This document shows, piece by piece, positions 24,972 through 34,522 of a stretch of 50,157 nt of DNA (within the stretch, counting starts at the first letter, position 1; every line of letters begins with the position of its first letter). The DNA lies in contig NZ_WWJX01001118.1 of assembly GCF_009865215.1 (NCBI RefSeq), positions 1-50,157 of the forward strand. The letters are read 5' to 3'. The position numbers were made by a program, and so were the translations under genes. The notes under the pieces were generated by a model. The model did no database searches and was not told the DNA's origin. It saw only the letters and a list, made by a program, of their open reading frames with translations. This stretch comes from Streptomyces sp. SID3343 (GTDB lineage: Bacteria > Actinomycetota > Actinomycetes > Streptomycetales > Streptomycetaceae).

Positions 24972-25511
24972 TCAGCGGGCCCGGCGTCGGCCGAGGTCGG
25001 GGGCCTGGGCGCCGGCGGCCGTGGTCGACGGTGGGACGGGGGGCTGGGCCGTCCGGTGGGTCGCGGGTTCGGCAGGGGTGGGCACGATCGACAGCGCGCG
25101 GTGCTCGGGGTCGATTTCGTGAGTCCTGCGTTGCCCGTGCTCCGGGGGTGGTGGTGGGGTGCAGGCGTTGTAGGCGCCGATGAGCAGGCACAGGTGGTGG
25201 CGGGCCTGTTCGCGTTCTCCCGCCAGGAATTCGATCCGTGCGGTGGCCACTCCCGACGTGTTTTGTGGTGGTGTTTCCGCGTCGGTGCCCATAGCCGCCA
25301 GGGCGTTCGCGGCGGCGTGCGCGACCTGTCGGAAGATCAGGTCGCGGGTGTTGAGGTTGAGGGCGCAGTGGAAGATCAGCGAAGCCATCTGTTCCTGCGC
25401 GGGGTTCTCGTGGTGCCGGTGGCGCAGTGTGGCCAGAGCGTCCGGGCCCAGGAGTTCGTCCAGGACGCGGGTTCCCAGGAGGGGGCCGGGCGGGGGGAGT
25501 TCCTTGTCCAT
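24972..25511 (-). CDS. Helical protein of unknown function
   Basis: The 179-residue protein from ATG 25511 (GAGGA upstream) has a helical core at residues 15-120: V-L-D-E-L-L-G-P-D-A-L, then L-I-F-R-Q-V-A-H-A-A-A-N-A-L and F-L-A-G-E-R-E-Q-A-R. A disordered proline-rich tail follows. I do not recognise the family. It sits between the RelE/ParE-like gene and the double-HxlR gene. Confidence 0.62.
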   Translation of the reverse strand: MDKELPPPGPLLGTRVLDELLGPDALATLRHRHHENPAQEQMASLIFHCALNLNTRDLIFRQVAHAAANALAAMGTDAETPPQNTSGVATARIEFLAGEREQARHHLCLLIGAYNACTPPPPPEHGQRRTHEIDPEHRALSIVPTPAEPATHRTAQPPVPPSTTAAGAQAPDLGRRRAR

Positions 25512-25531
25512 GGGGTCCTCGTACGGGTGGT

Positions 25532-25993
25532 TCAGCGGCGCGGTGCCGGGCGTGGTGAGGGCGCGGCAGCGGGAACGCGCGCGGTCGGCGTGGTCGGTGC
25601 GGGGCCGGCGTGCGAGGAGCGGGCGCGGGCGGCCTGCGGGGTGCGGTCGTTGCCGGCGTGGTTGGTCCGCAGGCGTGCCGCCGCGGCTTCGTAGACGCTC
25701 AGGTCGGCGCGTGGGCCGGCCGCGACGATGACGATGTCCTGGTGGTCGCGGGGCCCCGGAGGCTGTGGCATTTCGATGTACACCACGCGCCAGTCGGCGG
25801 CTGGGCCGACGTAGAGCTTGCGGCAGCCGTCGAGTTCGCGGGCTTGGTGGTTGTCGAGTCGGGGGCCGCGGATGTGGGTGCGCATGACGTCGTGCACCAG
25901 GGCCAGGGCGTCGGCGCGGATGTCGCGGGGCATGCGGTCCAGGTCCTCGATGGCTTCGGGCAGGGCGTTGAATCCCCACCGCACGACGCTCAT
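25532..25993 (-). CDS. RelE/ParE-fold protein
   Basis: The first 105 of 153 residues match the RelE/ParE pattern: W-G-F-N-A-L-P-E-A-I-E-D-L-D-R-M-P, then A-R-E-L-D-G-C-R-K-L-Y-V and W-R-V-V-Y-I. In toxins of this fold the protein cleaves mRNA on the ribosome or inhibits gyrase. No small DNA-binding antitoxin is adjacent. ATG 25993 overlaps the stop of the upstream 252-residue gene, so that protein could be an unusual partner. The C-terminal 45 residues are a low-complexity extension. Confidence 0.6.
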   Translation of the reverse strand: MSVVRWGFNALPEAIEDLDRMPRDIRADALALVHDVMRTHIRGPRLDNHQARELDGCRKLYVGPAADWRVVYIEMPQPPGPRDHQDIVIVAAGPRADLSVYEAAAARLRTNHAGNDRTPQAARARSSHAGPAPTTPTARVPAAAPSPRPAPRR

Positions 25994-26748
25994 CGACCGG
26001 GCCCGGTGGTCGGAGCCGTCCCCGCCGACCGTGCGGGATGGGCAAGGGTCGGTCCGGTCGGTCCCGGGCCCGACGGCGCTGCGGTGCGGCTGCGGGCCGC
26101 CGCCGTTTGTGAGCGGCCCACCGGGTCGACGGGGGTCGCCTGCGACAGGGGGTCTTCGCGTGTGGTGAGCCATCGCACGGCCGTGTCCCGGTCGGGGAAG
26201 CGCCCTTCGCGCACCGAGTAGCGCCAGGGGTCGCGCAGCACCTGTTCGATCTGCACCACGAACGGCAGCTCGGCATCGACGGGTTGGTCGTCGTGCATGA
26301 CGACCCAGGTCTCGGCGCTCTGGTCGGTGTCGTAGTCGCTGGAGTGCTCCAGGACGCGGAGCCGGTTGCCGGCTTCACGCGTGCGGCCCTCGATCTCGTG
26401 TGTCTGCGGGTCGGCGGGTGCGAGTTGGTCGGGATCGCGCACCAGCCGGTCGGGATCGGCGCCGCGCTCCAGAAGCCAACCCTCGGCGAGGGCGAGCGTG
26501 GCGGCCTGTGCGTGCTCGACGCGGGCGGTGGCCGTCAGTGGATCCCGTGCGATATGCACCACGCGAAGCCACGGGTAGCCGCCGGGGGCCCACGGCGCGG
26601 CCAGGTCGCCGAGCGCCAGGAACTGTTCACTGGCGTCGATCTGCGCGGAGACCGGAAGCAGGTCGGGCGCGTGCAGGCACAACTCCTCGATCGCCTCGGC
26701 CGCCTCGTCGTCGGCCGGTGTCCAGTCCTCCAGGTCGAAGTCGTACAC
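25990..26748 (-). CDS. Acidic protein of unknown function
   Basis: The 252-residue protein starts at GTG 26748 behind AAGGGAG and opens with a very acidic segment (Y-D-F-D-L-E-D-W-T-P-A-D-D-E). The middle is helical (A-Q-A-A-T-L-A-L-A-E-G-W-L-L). A segment near 170-215 (T-W-V-V-M-H-D-D; V-Q-I-E-Q-V-L-R-D-P-W) looks like a separate small domain. I do not recognise the family. It is coupled to the RelE/ParE-like gene by a 4-base overlap. Confidence 0.62.
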   Translation of the reverse strand: MYDFDLEDWTPADDEAAEAIEELCLHAPDLLPVSAQIDASEQFLALGDLAAPWAPGGYPWLRVVHIARDPLTATARVEHAQAATLALAEGWLLERGADPDRLVRDPDQLAPADPQTHEIEGRTREAGNRLRVLEHSSDYDTDQSAETWVVMHDDQPVDAELPFVVQIEQVLRDPWRYSVREGRFPDRDTAVRWLTTREDPLSQATPVDPVGRSQTAAARSRTAAPSGPGPTGPTLAHPARSAGTAPTTGPGR

Positions 26749-26768
26749 GAAACTCCCTTCGGACGGGT

Positions 26769-27476
<708 letters not shown>

Positions 27477-27559
27477 GAGGAAATGGCCCTTTCTCGGCGG
27501 GGCGGGGGCAGGCGGCCGGGTCGATCCTGAGGCCGGGGCTCGACCCGGCCGCTCGGGGG

Positions 27560-28285
27560 TCAGGCCGCGAGTTCGTACTGGGCGGCCTCGGCCAGTCGTG
27601 CCTCGGCGATGTCGGCGTACTGCGGCGAGTACTCGACGCCGATGAACCGGCGGCCCTCCATCAGGGCCGCGACCCCGGTCGTGCCCGAACCCGCGAACGG
27701 ATCCAGGACCACGCCGCCGGGCGGGCACAACGTGACCAACTCGCGCATCACCGACAGCGGCTTCTGCGTGATGTGCTTGCGGTCCTTGCGCGGCTGGGAC
27801 GCGGTGTACAACCCCGGCAAATAGACCGGGTTCCTGGAGGCATCGACGGCCCCCTTACTGCCCCACACGATGAACTCGCAGGACTGCTTGATCCGGCCCT
27901 TCTGCGGCCGGCTCGCGGGCTTGTGCCAGGCGGCGACGCCGCGCCACGTCCACCCGGCCATCTGCATCGCGTCCGTGAGCGACGGCAACTGCCGCCAGTC
28001 GATGAACACGATCGCGGTGCCCGTGGGAACCGTGACCCGATACGACTCCCGCAGGATCTCCGTCATCCACCTGGTGAAACTGCGCTGGTCCTTGTTCTCG
28101 TCGCCGAAATCCGGGAGCCCACCCTTTTCGGACGTGTACTTGGACCGCGCGCTGCGCGTGGTCCGATCCATGCTCGTGCGCCCGCCGGAGTTGTACGGAG
28201 GGTCGGTGACGAGCGCGTCGACGCTTTCGTCGGGGAGCCCCGAGAGAACGCTCAAAGCGTCACCTCGATGCAGGGCGTAGGGCAT
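27560..28285 (-). CDS. Orphan site-specific DNA methyltransferase (N4-cytosine/N6-adenine type)
   Basis: The 241-residue protein has the catalytic D-P-P-Y motif at 28-31 and the SAM-binding D-P-F-A-G-S-G-T-T-G at 195-204. The order catalytic-then-SAM motif is the beta class. H-I-T-Q-K-P is at 171-176. No restriction enzyme gene is adjacent, so it probably protects the element or marks DNA. It is the first gene of the leftward operon, about 80 bases from the mirrored promoter at 28365-28392. Confidence 0.9.
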   Translation of the reverse strand: MPYALHRGDALSVLSGLPDESVDALVTDPPYNSGGRTSMDRTTRSARSKYTSEKGGLPDFGDENKDQRSFTRWMTEILRESYRVTVPTGTAIVFIDWRQLPSLTDAMQMAGWTWRGVAAWHKPASRPQKGRIKQSCEFIVWGSKGAVDASRNPVYLPGLYTASQPRKDRKHITQKPLSVMRELVTLCPPGGVVLDPFAGSGTTGVAALMEGRRFIGVEYSPQYADIAEARLAEAAQYELAA

Positions 28286-28362
28286 AGGCGCGAGCCTTTC
28301 TCGAAATACGGAGGAGGCCATCCCGGGGTCGTGAAGATCAATCCGCACCGGCGATGGGAAAC

Positions 28363-28398
28363 GGAGACTAGACCCGATGTGTGACGCCACAAAATCGT
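28363..28398 (-). promoter_or_regulatory. Leftward promoter, left arm of a 36-bp inverted repeat
   Basis: Read on the minus strand, TTGTGG (28387-28392) and TAGTCT (28365-28370) stand 16 bases apart as -35 and -10. The arm is a near-perfect inverted copy of 28571-28606 (32 of 36 bases). It would drive the DNA methyltransferase operon, leaving a leader of about 70 bases. Confidence 0.6.
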
Positions 28399-28570
28399 TC
28401 TCCCGATTCCGCCGGTGCGGCACACGGATGCCGCAGAATCGTCGAACGACCCCCGGGAGCTGCGTCGACTGGAACAAACATGCAGGCAGAGACCCTGTGG
28501 AATGTCGGGGAATGCCGCGCCATGCCGTGCCGTCCGTATTCATTGATTCACACGGGACTCGTGAATCCTC

Positions 28571-28606
28571 ACGATTTTGCGGCGTCACGACTCGGGTCTA
28601 GTCTCC
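28571..28606 (+). promoter_or_regulatory. Rightward promoter, right arm of a 36-bp inverted repeat
   Basis: TTGCGG (28577-28582) and TAGTCT (28599-28604) stand 16 bases apart, matching the mirrored element on the other side. It would drive the transfer operon starting at 28935. The shared sequence around the two boxes suggests a common regulator. The 172 bases between the arms hold no gene that I can support. Confidence 0.6.
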
Positions 28607-28934
28607 GGTCGTGTTCCAAGGAAGACCCCGACACCCGGGGCGTTCTCCGACCGTGAGGCGCGAAGCCGATCGATCTGCGGAACAGCGTGGCGTAAATGGT
28701 GGGATTCACATCGACGCCCGCGTGTTGCCCCGTGTCCAGGCGGGGTGAATCGGATTCCCGGTGCGGTAACACCGGGTCTCCGGACGAAGTCGGGTGCGCG
28801 CCGCAACCGGAAACCGAAAGCGGTGCGCGCCCGCCAATGAATCGAGGCGTGATGAAATCGAAACGGATACCGCCCCCGGATATCTCGCGGGCGCAGCGAC
28901 ACTCCTGGCCCTGTCGGATGCGCGAGGGTCGTCC
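28607..28934 (+). other. Long leader of the transfer operon
   Basis: There are about 320 bases between the promoter and the first transfer gene, with no convincing gene. A hairpin CCCGGTG/CACCGGG (28757-28763 with 28770-28776) lies in the middle. Short open frames here have poor codon usage. The leader could take part in regulation. Confidence 0.45.
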
Positions 28935-30203
28935 GTGAAGAAGGCGGGGCTCATCGTCGGGGCGATCGCCCTGTCGCCGTTGGTGATGATCGCGCCGATC
29001 GTGATCGCGCTGTCGGGCACCGCCTCGGCCAAGTGTGCGAACACCTCGGCGGAGGGCGCGGTCGACTCGGCGGCGATCGCCGAGGAGGTCAAACGCATCC
29101 TGGCCGGCCTCAGCGGCAACGTGCACATCCCGCAACTGGCCAACCCGCGCGAGCAGATCCCCAACGCCCAGACGATCGTCGCCACCGGTCAGGCCCTCAA
29201 AGTCTCGGCCCGCGGGCAGAGCATCGCCTTGGCCGTGGCGATGCAGGAATCGACGCTGATCAACTTGTCCTATGGGGACAGGGATTCGGTCGGCCTGTTC
29301 CAGCAACGCCCCTCTCAGGGCTGGGGCTCGGTCGAGCAGATCATGGATCCGGTCTACTCCAGCACGAAGTTCTACGCGGCCCTCAAGAAGGTCAAGGGCT
29401 GGGAGCAACTGACGCTGGGTCAGGCCGCACAGACCGTCCAGCAATCCGGATTCCCCGACGCGTACGACAAATGGGAACCCCTGGCCACGGCCCTCCAGAA
29501 GGCCATCGAAGGAGTCCTGCCCCAGATCGGAACGACGCCCGCCCACCCCGCCGCGCTGCCCGTCGCCGTCAACCCCATCGACCGGCCGACCCCGGGCGTC
29601 CCGGCACCGCCGATCAGTCCCGCCCCCGCGACCACACCGTCGTCGACCACGCCCTCGACGCCAGCCGCACCACCCCCGCCGCCGGCTCGGGCCGGCCTGG
29701 CGGGATGCACCTCCACCGCCGGCTCCGGGGCCGGTGGTGACGGTTCGGGGTTCGGAACCATCCCCGCGGGGGCGCTGCCCGAGGGCTACGCGATCCCCAC
29801 GGACGCGCCGCCCGCCGTGCAGACGGCGATCCGCTGGGCGCTGGGCCAGCTCGGCACGCCCTACCAGTGGGGCGGCACCTGCACGGACCCGCGCGGCCCG
29901 GACCCGATGGGTCGCTGCGACTGCAGCTCGCTCATGCAGCGGGCCTACGCGGCGGCCGGCGTCCAGCTCACCCGCACCACGTACACCCAGGTCAACGAGG
30001 GCACGGCCGTCACCGTCGCCGACCTGCGCCCCGGAGACCTCGTGTTCACCCGCGGCACCGCCGCCGTCCCCGAACACGTGGGGATGGTCATCGGCGGCGG
30101 TCTGATCGTCAACGCGCCCAAGACGGGCGACGTGACCAGGATCGCGACCATCGCCGCGTGGAAGCCGCAGATCCTCGCGGCCCGCCGCATCGTCGTCGGC
30201 TGA
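28935..30203 (+). CDS. Secreted two-domain peptidoglycan hydrolase (lysozyme-like plus NlpC/P60)
   Basis: The 422-residue protein starts at GTG 28935 (GAGGG upstream). An N-terminal membrane or signal segment (about 4-33) is followed by a lysozyme-like domain (about 70-190) with A-V-A-M-Q-E-S-T-L and V-G-L-F-Q-Q-R-P, whose E is the likely catalytic acid. A proline-rich linker follows, then an NlpC/P60 endopeptidase (about 290-420). There the catalytic cysteine is C330 in C-D-C-S-S-L-M-Q and the histidine lies in P-E-H-V-G-M-V-I. It would open the cell wall for the transfer channel, like VirB1-type proteins. Confidence 0.88.
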   Translation: MKKAGLIVGAIALSPLVMIAPIVIALSGTASAKCANTSAEGAVDSAAIAEEVKRILAGLSGNVHIPQLANPREQIPNAQTIVATGQALKVSARGQSIALAVAMQESTLINLSYGDRDSVGLFQQRPSQGWGSVEQIMDPVYSSTKFYAALKKVKGWEQLTLGQAAQTVQQSGFPDAYDKWEPLATALQKAIEGVLPQIGTTPAHPAALPVAVNPIDRPTPGVPAPPISPAPATTPSSTTPSTPAAPPPPPARAGLAGCTSTAGSGAGGDGSGFGTIPAGALPEGYAIPTDAPPAVQTAIRWALGQLGTPYQWGGTCTDPRGPDPMGRCDCSSLMQRAYAAAGVQLTRTTYTQVNEGTAVTVADLRPGDLVFTRGTAAVPEHVGMVIGGGLIVNAPKTGDVTRIATIAAWKPQILAARRIVVG

Positions 30204-30310
30204 CCCGGCCACAGCATCCTCGCGCCGCCCCAGGGGCCACGTGATCTCTCGCCGCAGGCGCTCTGCCGCGGCACTCCTCCCTCTCATCGCGCATCGCGCC
30301 AGGAGTTCTC

Positions 30311-30619
30311 ATGAAGCTGCTCGAAAAGACCCAGAACCTCGCCTTCGACCCGGGCGTCACGCCGAAGGAAGGCGGGTTGCCGGGCCTGTCCGTCCTGAAG
30401 GACGTCGTGAGTTCCGTCAACCTCTTCGGGATCATCGCGATCGTCGGCGCCCTGTGCGTGTCCGGCGCCGTGTGGGCCTGGGGCAACCATTCCGGCTCCC
30501 ACCAGGCCGAGGCCAACGGCAAGAAGGGCGTGCTCATCTGCAGCGGCGCCGCGCTGCTGCTGGGCGGCGCCAACGGCATCGTCACGTTCTTCTCGGCCAT
30601 GGGCACCAAAATCCAGTGA
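30311..30619 (+). CDS. DUF6112 small membrane protein
   Basis: The 102-residue protein has two hydrophobic segments (about 35-57 and 73-95) and matches DUF6112 closely: P-G-L-S-V-L-K-D-V-V, then S-V-N-L-F-G-I-I-A-I-V-G-A-L and Q-A-E-A-N-G-K-K-G-V-L. Size and topology resemble VirB2-type pilins, but DUF6112 has no proven role. AGGAG precedes the ATG. It overlaps the next gene (GTGA). Confidence 0.85.
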   Translation: MKLLEKTQNLAFDPGVTPKEGGLPGLSVLKDVVSSVNLFGIIAIVGALCVSGAVWAWGNHSGSHQAEANGKKGVLICSGAALLLGGANGIVTFFSAMGTKIQ

Positions 30620-31290
30620 AGGGCCGCACGAAGAACCCCGTCACGTACGGCGCGAACCTGGACATGCGCACCCGCATCCTGCTGGGCAGCACGGTGCTGC
30701 TCGTCCTGATGGCAGCCACCGCGCTGCTGGCCTGGGCCACCACCGACGACGCCCCCTCGCATCGCGGACCCGACGCGGCGAGCCGCCCTACGGTGGCGCC
30801 CAAGGGCGCCACCAAGGAAGCTCCGACGGCCCCCGACACGGGGCTCTCCCGAACCTCGGATCCGGTGGTGTTCGCGAAGGCGTTCGCGAAGGACCTCTGG
30901 TCCTACGACACCCGCGTCGACACCCAGACCGGGCATCTCGCCGCGCTGCAGAGCTGGTTGACGCACGAGAGGGACTACGCCGACCCGGACTCCGTCGCCC
31001 GCGCGGTCCCGGATCCGATCCTGTGGTCGCGGATGCGCGACGGCGGACAGTACGCCACCGCCGAGGTCGCGGAAGGCCACATCCCCGCCGCGTTCACCGC
31101 CGCGCTGAACGCCGAGCCGGACCGGATCACCGACGCCTACGCCTACGCGGTGACCGTCACCGGCAAGCAGACCATCCGCTGGAACGGCTCGGGCGGCGGC
31201 GCGGAACCGCGCACGGTCACCCTCGCCGTCCAGTGCCGACCGGACAAGGACTGCGCCCTCGTCGGCATCACGCCGAACGTCGCGCCCTGA
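30616..31290 (+). CDS. Membrane-anchored conjugal transfer protein
   Basis: The 224-residue protein starts at GTG 30616, overlapping the DUF6112 stop. One membrane segment (about 21-41) is followed by a linker and a soluble domain of about 150 residues outside the membrane. A cysteine pair near the end (C-R-P-D-K-D-C) could form a disulfide. The topology resembles VirB8/TraM-type proteins, and its place next to the channel genes fits, but I see no diagnostic motif. Confidence 0.7.
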   Translation: MKGRTKNPVTYGANLDMRTRILLGSTVLLVLMAATALLAWATTDDAPSHRGPDAASRPTVAPKGATKEAPTAPDTGLSRTSDPVVFAKAFAKDLWSYDTRVDTQTGHLAALQSWLTHERDYADPDSVARAVPDPILWSRMRDGGQYATAEVAEGHIPAAFTAALNAEPDRITDAYAYAVTVTGKQTIRWNGSGGGAEPRTVTLAVQCRPDKDCALVGITPNVAP

Positions 31291-31319
31291 CCCCGCCCAC
31301 GTAGAAAGGAGGAATCCCC

Positions 31320-32927
31320 ATGGGGGTCTGCAATGTGCCCTTGGTCGACAAGGTCTGCGACGCGGTGGGAGGCGTCGTCTCCAGTACCGGCGCGGCCATC
31401 ACCGACGGCATCGGCGCGTGGATGGCCAAGAGCATGGGCGAACTCGCCGCCAGCGCCGCCGACTTGGCCGCACGCGCCGTCGACAACACCACCCGCGTCG
31501 ACCTGAACGCGAGCTGGTTCCGCGACAACTACGCGCTGCTGCTGCCCATCGGCCTGGTCATGATCGTCGGGACGTTCTGCGCCCAGCTCATCCGGGCCGC
31601 GTTCCGCCGGGACGAACAGGCACTCGCCCAAGCAGTCACCGGCACCGTCATCGGCGTCATGTTCCAGTTCGGCGCGATCGCCTTCACATCCGTCGCCCTG
31701 ACCGTCGTGGACGCCTTGTCCGCCGGGCTGTTCGACGCTGCGGACTCGTCGATCGAGGCGTCGATCCGCCGGATCGTCCAGGTGTCCAGCTTCGGATCGA
31801 TGTACCCGCTCGGCTGGGCCGTCGCCGCACTCGTCGCCCTGGGATGCGCCGTCGCGTGCTTCCTGTACTGGGGCGTGATGGTCTTCCGCAAGGTGTCCAT
31901 CCTGATCATGGTCACGCTGGCGGTCTTCGCCGGGGCCGGTGGCGGCTGGGAGGCGGCACGGCGCTGGCGACGCGGCTGGATCGAGGCCACCGCAACGCTC
32001 GTCGTGAGCAAACTCCTGATGACCGTGGTCTTCGTGCTGGGCGTCGCGGCCATGGGCAAGTCGGACAGCTCCGACGGCCTGGCGGCCCTGAGCGACGTCA
32101 TGGCGGGGATCGTCGTGATGGCGATCGTCTTGTGCTGCCCGATGATCACGTACAAGTTCATCCACTGGGCAGGGGAAGGCGGCAACGGCCAGGACCTGCA
32201 CGGCAGCGCTTCGGCGGGTCTGTCCACCGCCGCGGCGGCTGCGCAGAAGGCCGGCGGCATGGCCATGGGCGGCGGCGCCAAGGGCGGCGCCCCGCAAGGT
32301 CCGTTGAAGTTCCCCGGCATGGGCAAGGACGGCGTCCTCGGCGGGATCGACCCCTCCGGCGGAGGCGGTGATGGTGGCGGAGGCGGCGGCGGGCCGACGC
32401 AGTTCAAGTTCGGCGAGGACCCCAGCGCTTCGGGCGACAAGGGCCAACCGCTCATCAAGAGGCCGCAGTCCGACGGAGACCAGGGCCAGCCGCTGATCCG
32501 CCGGGCAGGAGAACCCGGCCCCTCGGTCACGGCCCCGGAGTCCGGTTCGTCAGCCGCACCTGACTCGACGCCCGCGCCCACCGGTGGCGTGTCCGCCTCC
32601 ACGAGCGCCGGCACCGCCGCGCCGGCACCCGAGTCGGGATCGACGCCGCCCGCGACCGGAGGGTCGACACCGGCCACCGCCCCGGTCCGCTCGGGGGCAC
32701 CCTCACGCCCCGCCCCCACAGGGAGCGGCTCGTCGGCACCGGCACCGGCACCGGGCTCCGCGCCTCGCGCCGGAGGGACGACCCCTTCGCCCGCAACGGG
32801 GAGCGGACGCCCCGCGCCGATCAATCCGGCCGTCGCTCCCGGAGCGGGTCGCACCGGTCCGTCCCCGCAGGGTTCGGCGACGCCGAACCGCTGGGTCTAC
32901 CCGAACAAGCCGCCCACCGGCGACTGA
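31320..32927 (+). CDS. TrbL/VirB6-like polytopic transfer protein
   Basis: The 535-residue protein has five or six membrane segments in residues 70-290, typical of TrbL/VirB6 channel proteins. A 240-residue glycine/proline/serine-rich soluble tail follows. AGGAGG stands just before the ATG. The N-terminus has two cysteines (C-N-V-P-L-V-D-K-V-C). It is placed between the membrane-anchored protein and SCO6880, the usual order in actinomycete transfer operons. Confidence 0.8.
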   Translation: MGVCNVPLVDKVCDAVGGVVSSTGAAITDGIGAWMAKSMGELAASAADLAARAVDNTTRVDLNASWFRDNYALLLPIGLVMIVGTFCAQLIRAAFRRDEQALAQAVTGTVIGVMFQFGAIAFTSVALTVVDALSAGLFDAADSSIEASIRRIVQVSSFGSMYPLGWAVAALVALGCAVACFLYWGVMVFRKVSILIMVTLAVFAGAGGGWEAARRWRRGWIEATATLVVSKLLMTVVFVLGVAAMGKSDSSDGLAALSDVMAGIVVMAIVLCCPMITYKFIHWAGEGGNGQDLHGSASAGLSTAAAAAQKAGGMAMGGGAKGGAPQGPLKFPGMGKDGVLGGIDPSGGGGDGGGGGGGPTQFKFGEDPSASGDKGQPLIKRPQSDGDQGQPLIRRAGEPGPSVTAPESGSSAAPDSTPAPTGGVSASTSAGTAAPAPESGSTPPATGGSTPATAPVRSGAPSRPAPTGSGSSAPAPAPGSAPRAGGTTPSPATGSGRPAPINPAVAPGAGRTGPSPQGSATPNRWVYPNKPPTGD

Positions 32928-32944
32928 CGGACGCCACCCGATCG

Positions 32945-32980
32945 CCGTGTCCGCCGCCGATGACGCGGCGGCGGGCACGG
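32945..32980 (+). terminator. Hairpin between the VirB6-like and SCO6880 genes
   Basis: 14-base arms (32945-32958 with 32967-32980) pair fully in RNA, with one G-U pair and an 8-base loop. Inside an operon it may be an attenuator or a processing site rather than a full stop. Confidence 0.5.
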
Positions 32981-33017
32981 CCCCGCCCCGCCGACCATCC
33001 GTCGAAGGAACCACCCC

Positions 33018-34478
33018 ATGACCCTCGAAGAACCCCCTGCCACCGTGCGATTCCCGCACCGCTCCCGGCGCGGCGTCCTCCTCGGCCTCACCTGGCCCCA
33101 GCTCATCGTCGCCGCCACCATCGGAATCCTGCTCCTGGCCACCATGCTCACCCTGGGCCTGCTCACAGCCCTCAAACTGATCCCCCTGTGGGCCGTGCTG
33201 GCCGCGCTGGTGATCGTCCGCCACCGAGGCCGATCCCTCGCCGAATGGGCACCCATCGCCGGCCGCTACGCCCGCCGCCGTGCCCGCGGCCAACTCGTCT
33301 GGCTCGCCCGTCCCGCCTCACGACCGCGCCGCGACGGCGTACTGCACCTGCCCGGCACCGCCGCGTCGGTGCGCGTGGTCACCGCCCCCGGCGGGGAACT
33401 CGCCGCCGTCCACGACCCGCACGCCGCCACCCTGACCGCCGTCGTTCGCGTCGCCTCCAGGGCGTTCGCGCTTCTGGACCCGGCGACGCAGAACCACAAC
33501 GTGCACGGTTGGGGCCGGGTTTTGGCGTCGATGGCGCGGACCGGGCAGATCGCCCGGGTCCAGGTCCTGGAACGCACCGTGCCCTCCAGCGGCGACGCCC
33601 TCCAGCGCTACTGGGCCGAGAACGGCAACCCCGACGCGCCGTTCGCCGCCGACATCTACACCGACCTGCTCACCGCCGCCGGACCTGCGGCGGCGCCCCA
33701 CGAGGCGTACGTGGCCGTCGCGTTGGACCTCACCGCCGCCCGGCGCCTGATCAACCAGGCCGGCGGTGGCCTCACCGGCGCTTTCGCCGTCCTTGCGCAG
33801 TTGACCACCACCTTCGACCAGGCCGCGCGACCGGCAGGGGTCATACCGAACGGATGGCTAACTGCTCAAGAGATCGCCGCCGTTGTGCGCACCGCCTACG
33901 ACCCCGCGTCGCTGACCGCCCTGGACCGCTGGTCCGACGAGGGCCGCGCCCAGGCCGAACCGGCGGCGGCCGGACCCGTGGTGGTCGTCGAGGAGGCGGA
34001 CCGCATCCGCACCGACACCGCCTTCCACGCCACGTTCTGGATCGAGAACTGGCCGCGCACCGAGACCCACTCCGGGTTCCTCCACCAGTTGCTGTTCACC
34101 TCCGGGGTTCGGCGCACCCTCTCCCTCGTCTACACCCCGCAGGGCCTGGAATCCGCGCTGCGCGACGTCCAGCGCCGCAAGGCCACGGTGATCGCCGACG
34201 CCAACGAGCGCATCCGCAAGGGCCAGGTCGACAGCGAGTCGGACAGCGTCGAATACGCCGACATCAAACAGCGCGAACGCGAACTGATCGCCGGCCACGC
34301 CGATGTCGCCCTGACCGGACTGGTCACCGTGAGCGCCGAGACGAGCAAGGACCTCGACGCCGCCTGTGCGCAGATCGAGACCGCAGCCGTCGCCGCCCTG
34401 GTCGACCTGCGCCGCCTCACCTGGCAGCAAGGCGAAGCCTTCACCACGGCCGCCCTGCCCCTCGCCCTCGCCGCCTGA
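33018..34478 (+). CDS. SCO6880-family transfer protein (VirB3/PrgI-like N-terminus)
   Basis: The 486-residue protein has a short basic start and two membrane segments (about 22-65) in the VirB3/PrgI style, then a soluble domain. It follows the SCO6880 pattern through L-T-W-P-Q-L-I-V-A-A, W-A-P-I-A-G-R-Y-A-R-R-R and N-H-N-V-H-G-W-G-R-V-L. The soluble part looks like the N-terminal half that is missing from the short VirB4 protein encoded at 34996. Together the two may make up a split VirB3-VirB4 motor. Confidence 0.85.
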   Translation: MTLEEPPATVRFPHRSRRGVLLGLTWPQLIVAATIGILLLATMLTLGLLTALKLIPLWAVLAALVIVRHRGRSLAEWAPIAGRYARRRARGQLVWLARPASRPRRDGVLHLPGTAASVRVVTAPGGELAAVHDPHAATLTAVVRVASRAFALLDPATQNHNVHGWGRVLASMARTGQIARVQVLERTVPSSGDALQRYWAENGNPDAPFAADIYTDLLTAAGPAAAPHEAYVAVALDLTAARRLINQAGGGLTGAFAVLAQLTTTFDQAARPAGVIPNGWLTAQEIAAVVRTAYDPASLTALDRWSDEGRAQAEPAAAGPVVVVEEADRIRTDTAFHATFWIENWPRTETHSGFLHQLLFTSGVRRTLSLVYTPQGLESALRDVQRRKATVIADANERIRKGQVDSESDSVEYADIKQRERELIAGHADVALTGLVTVSAETSKDLDAACAQIETAAVAALVDLRRLTWQQGEAFTTAALPLALAA

Positions 34479-34522
34479 CGCTGACGCGCCGTCACCCACC
34501 CCCACCGCGAAAGACGGACGCC

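Noticed and set aside
28381-28656. Short open frames between the mirrored promoters, on both strands
   Set aside because: They look alike only because they read the two arms of the inverted repeat; codon usage is poor and there are no good ribosome binding sites.
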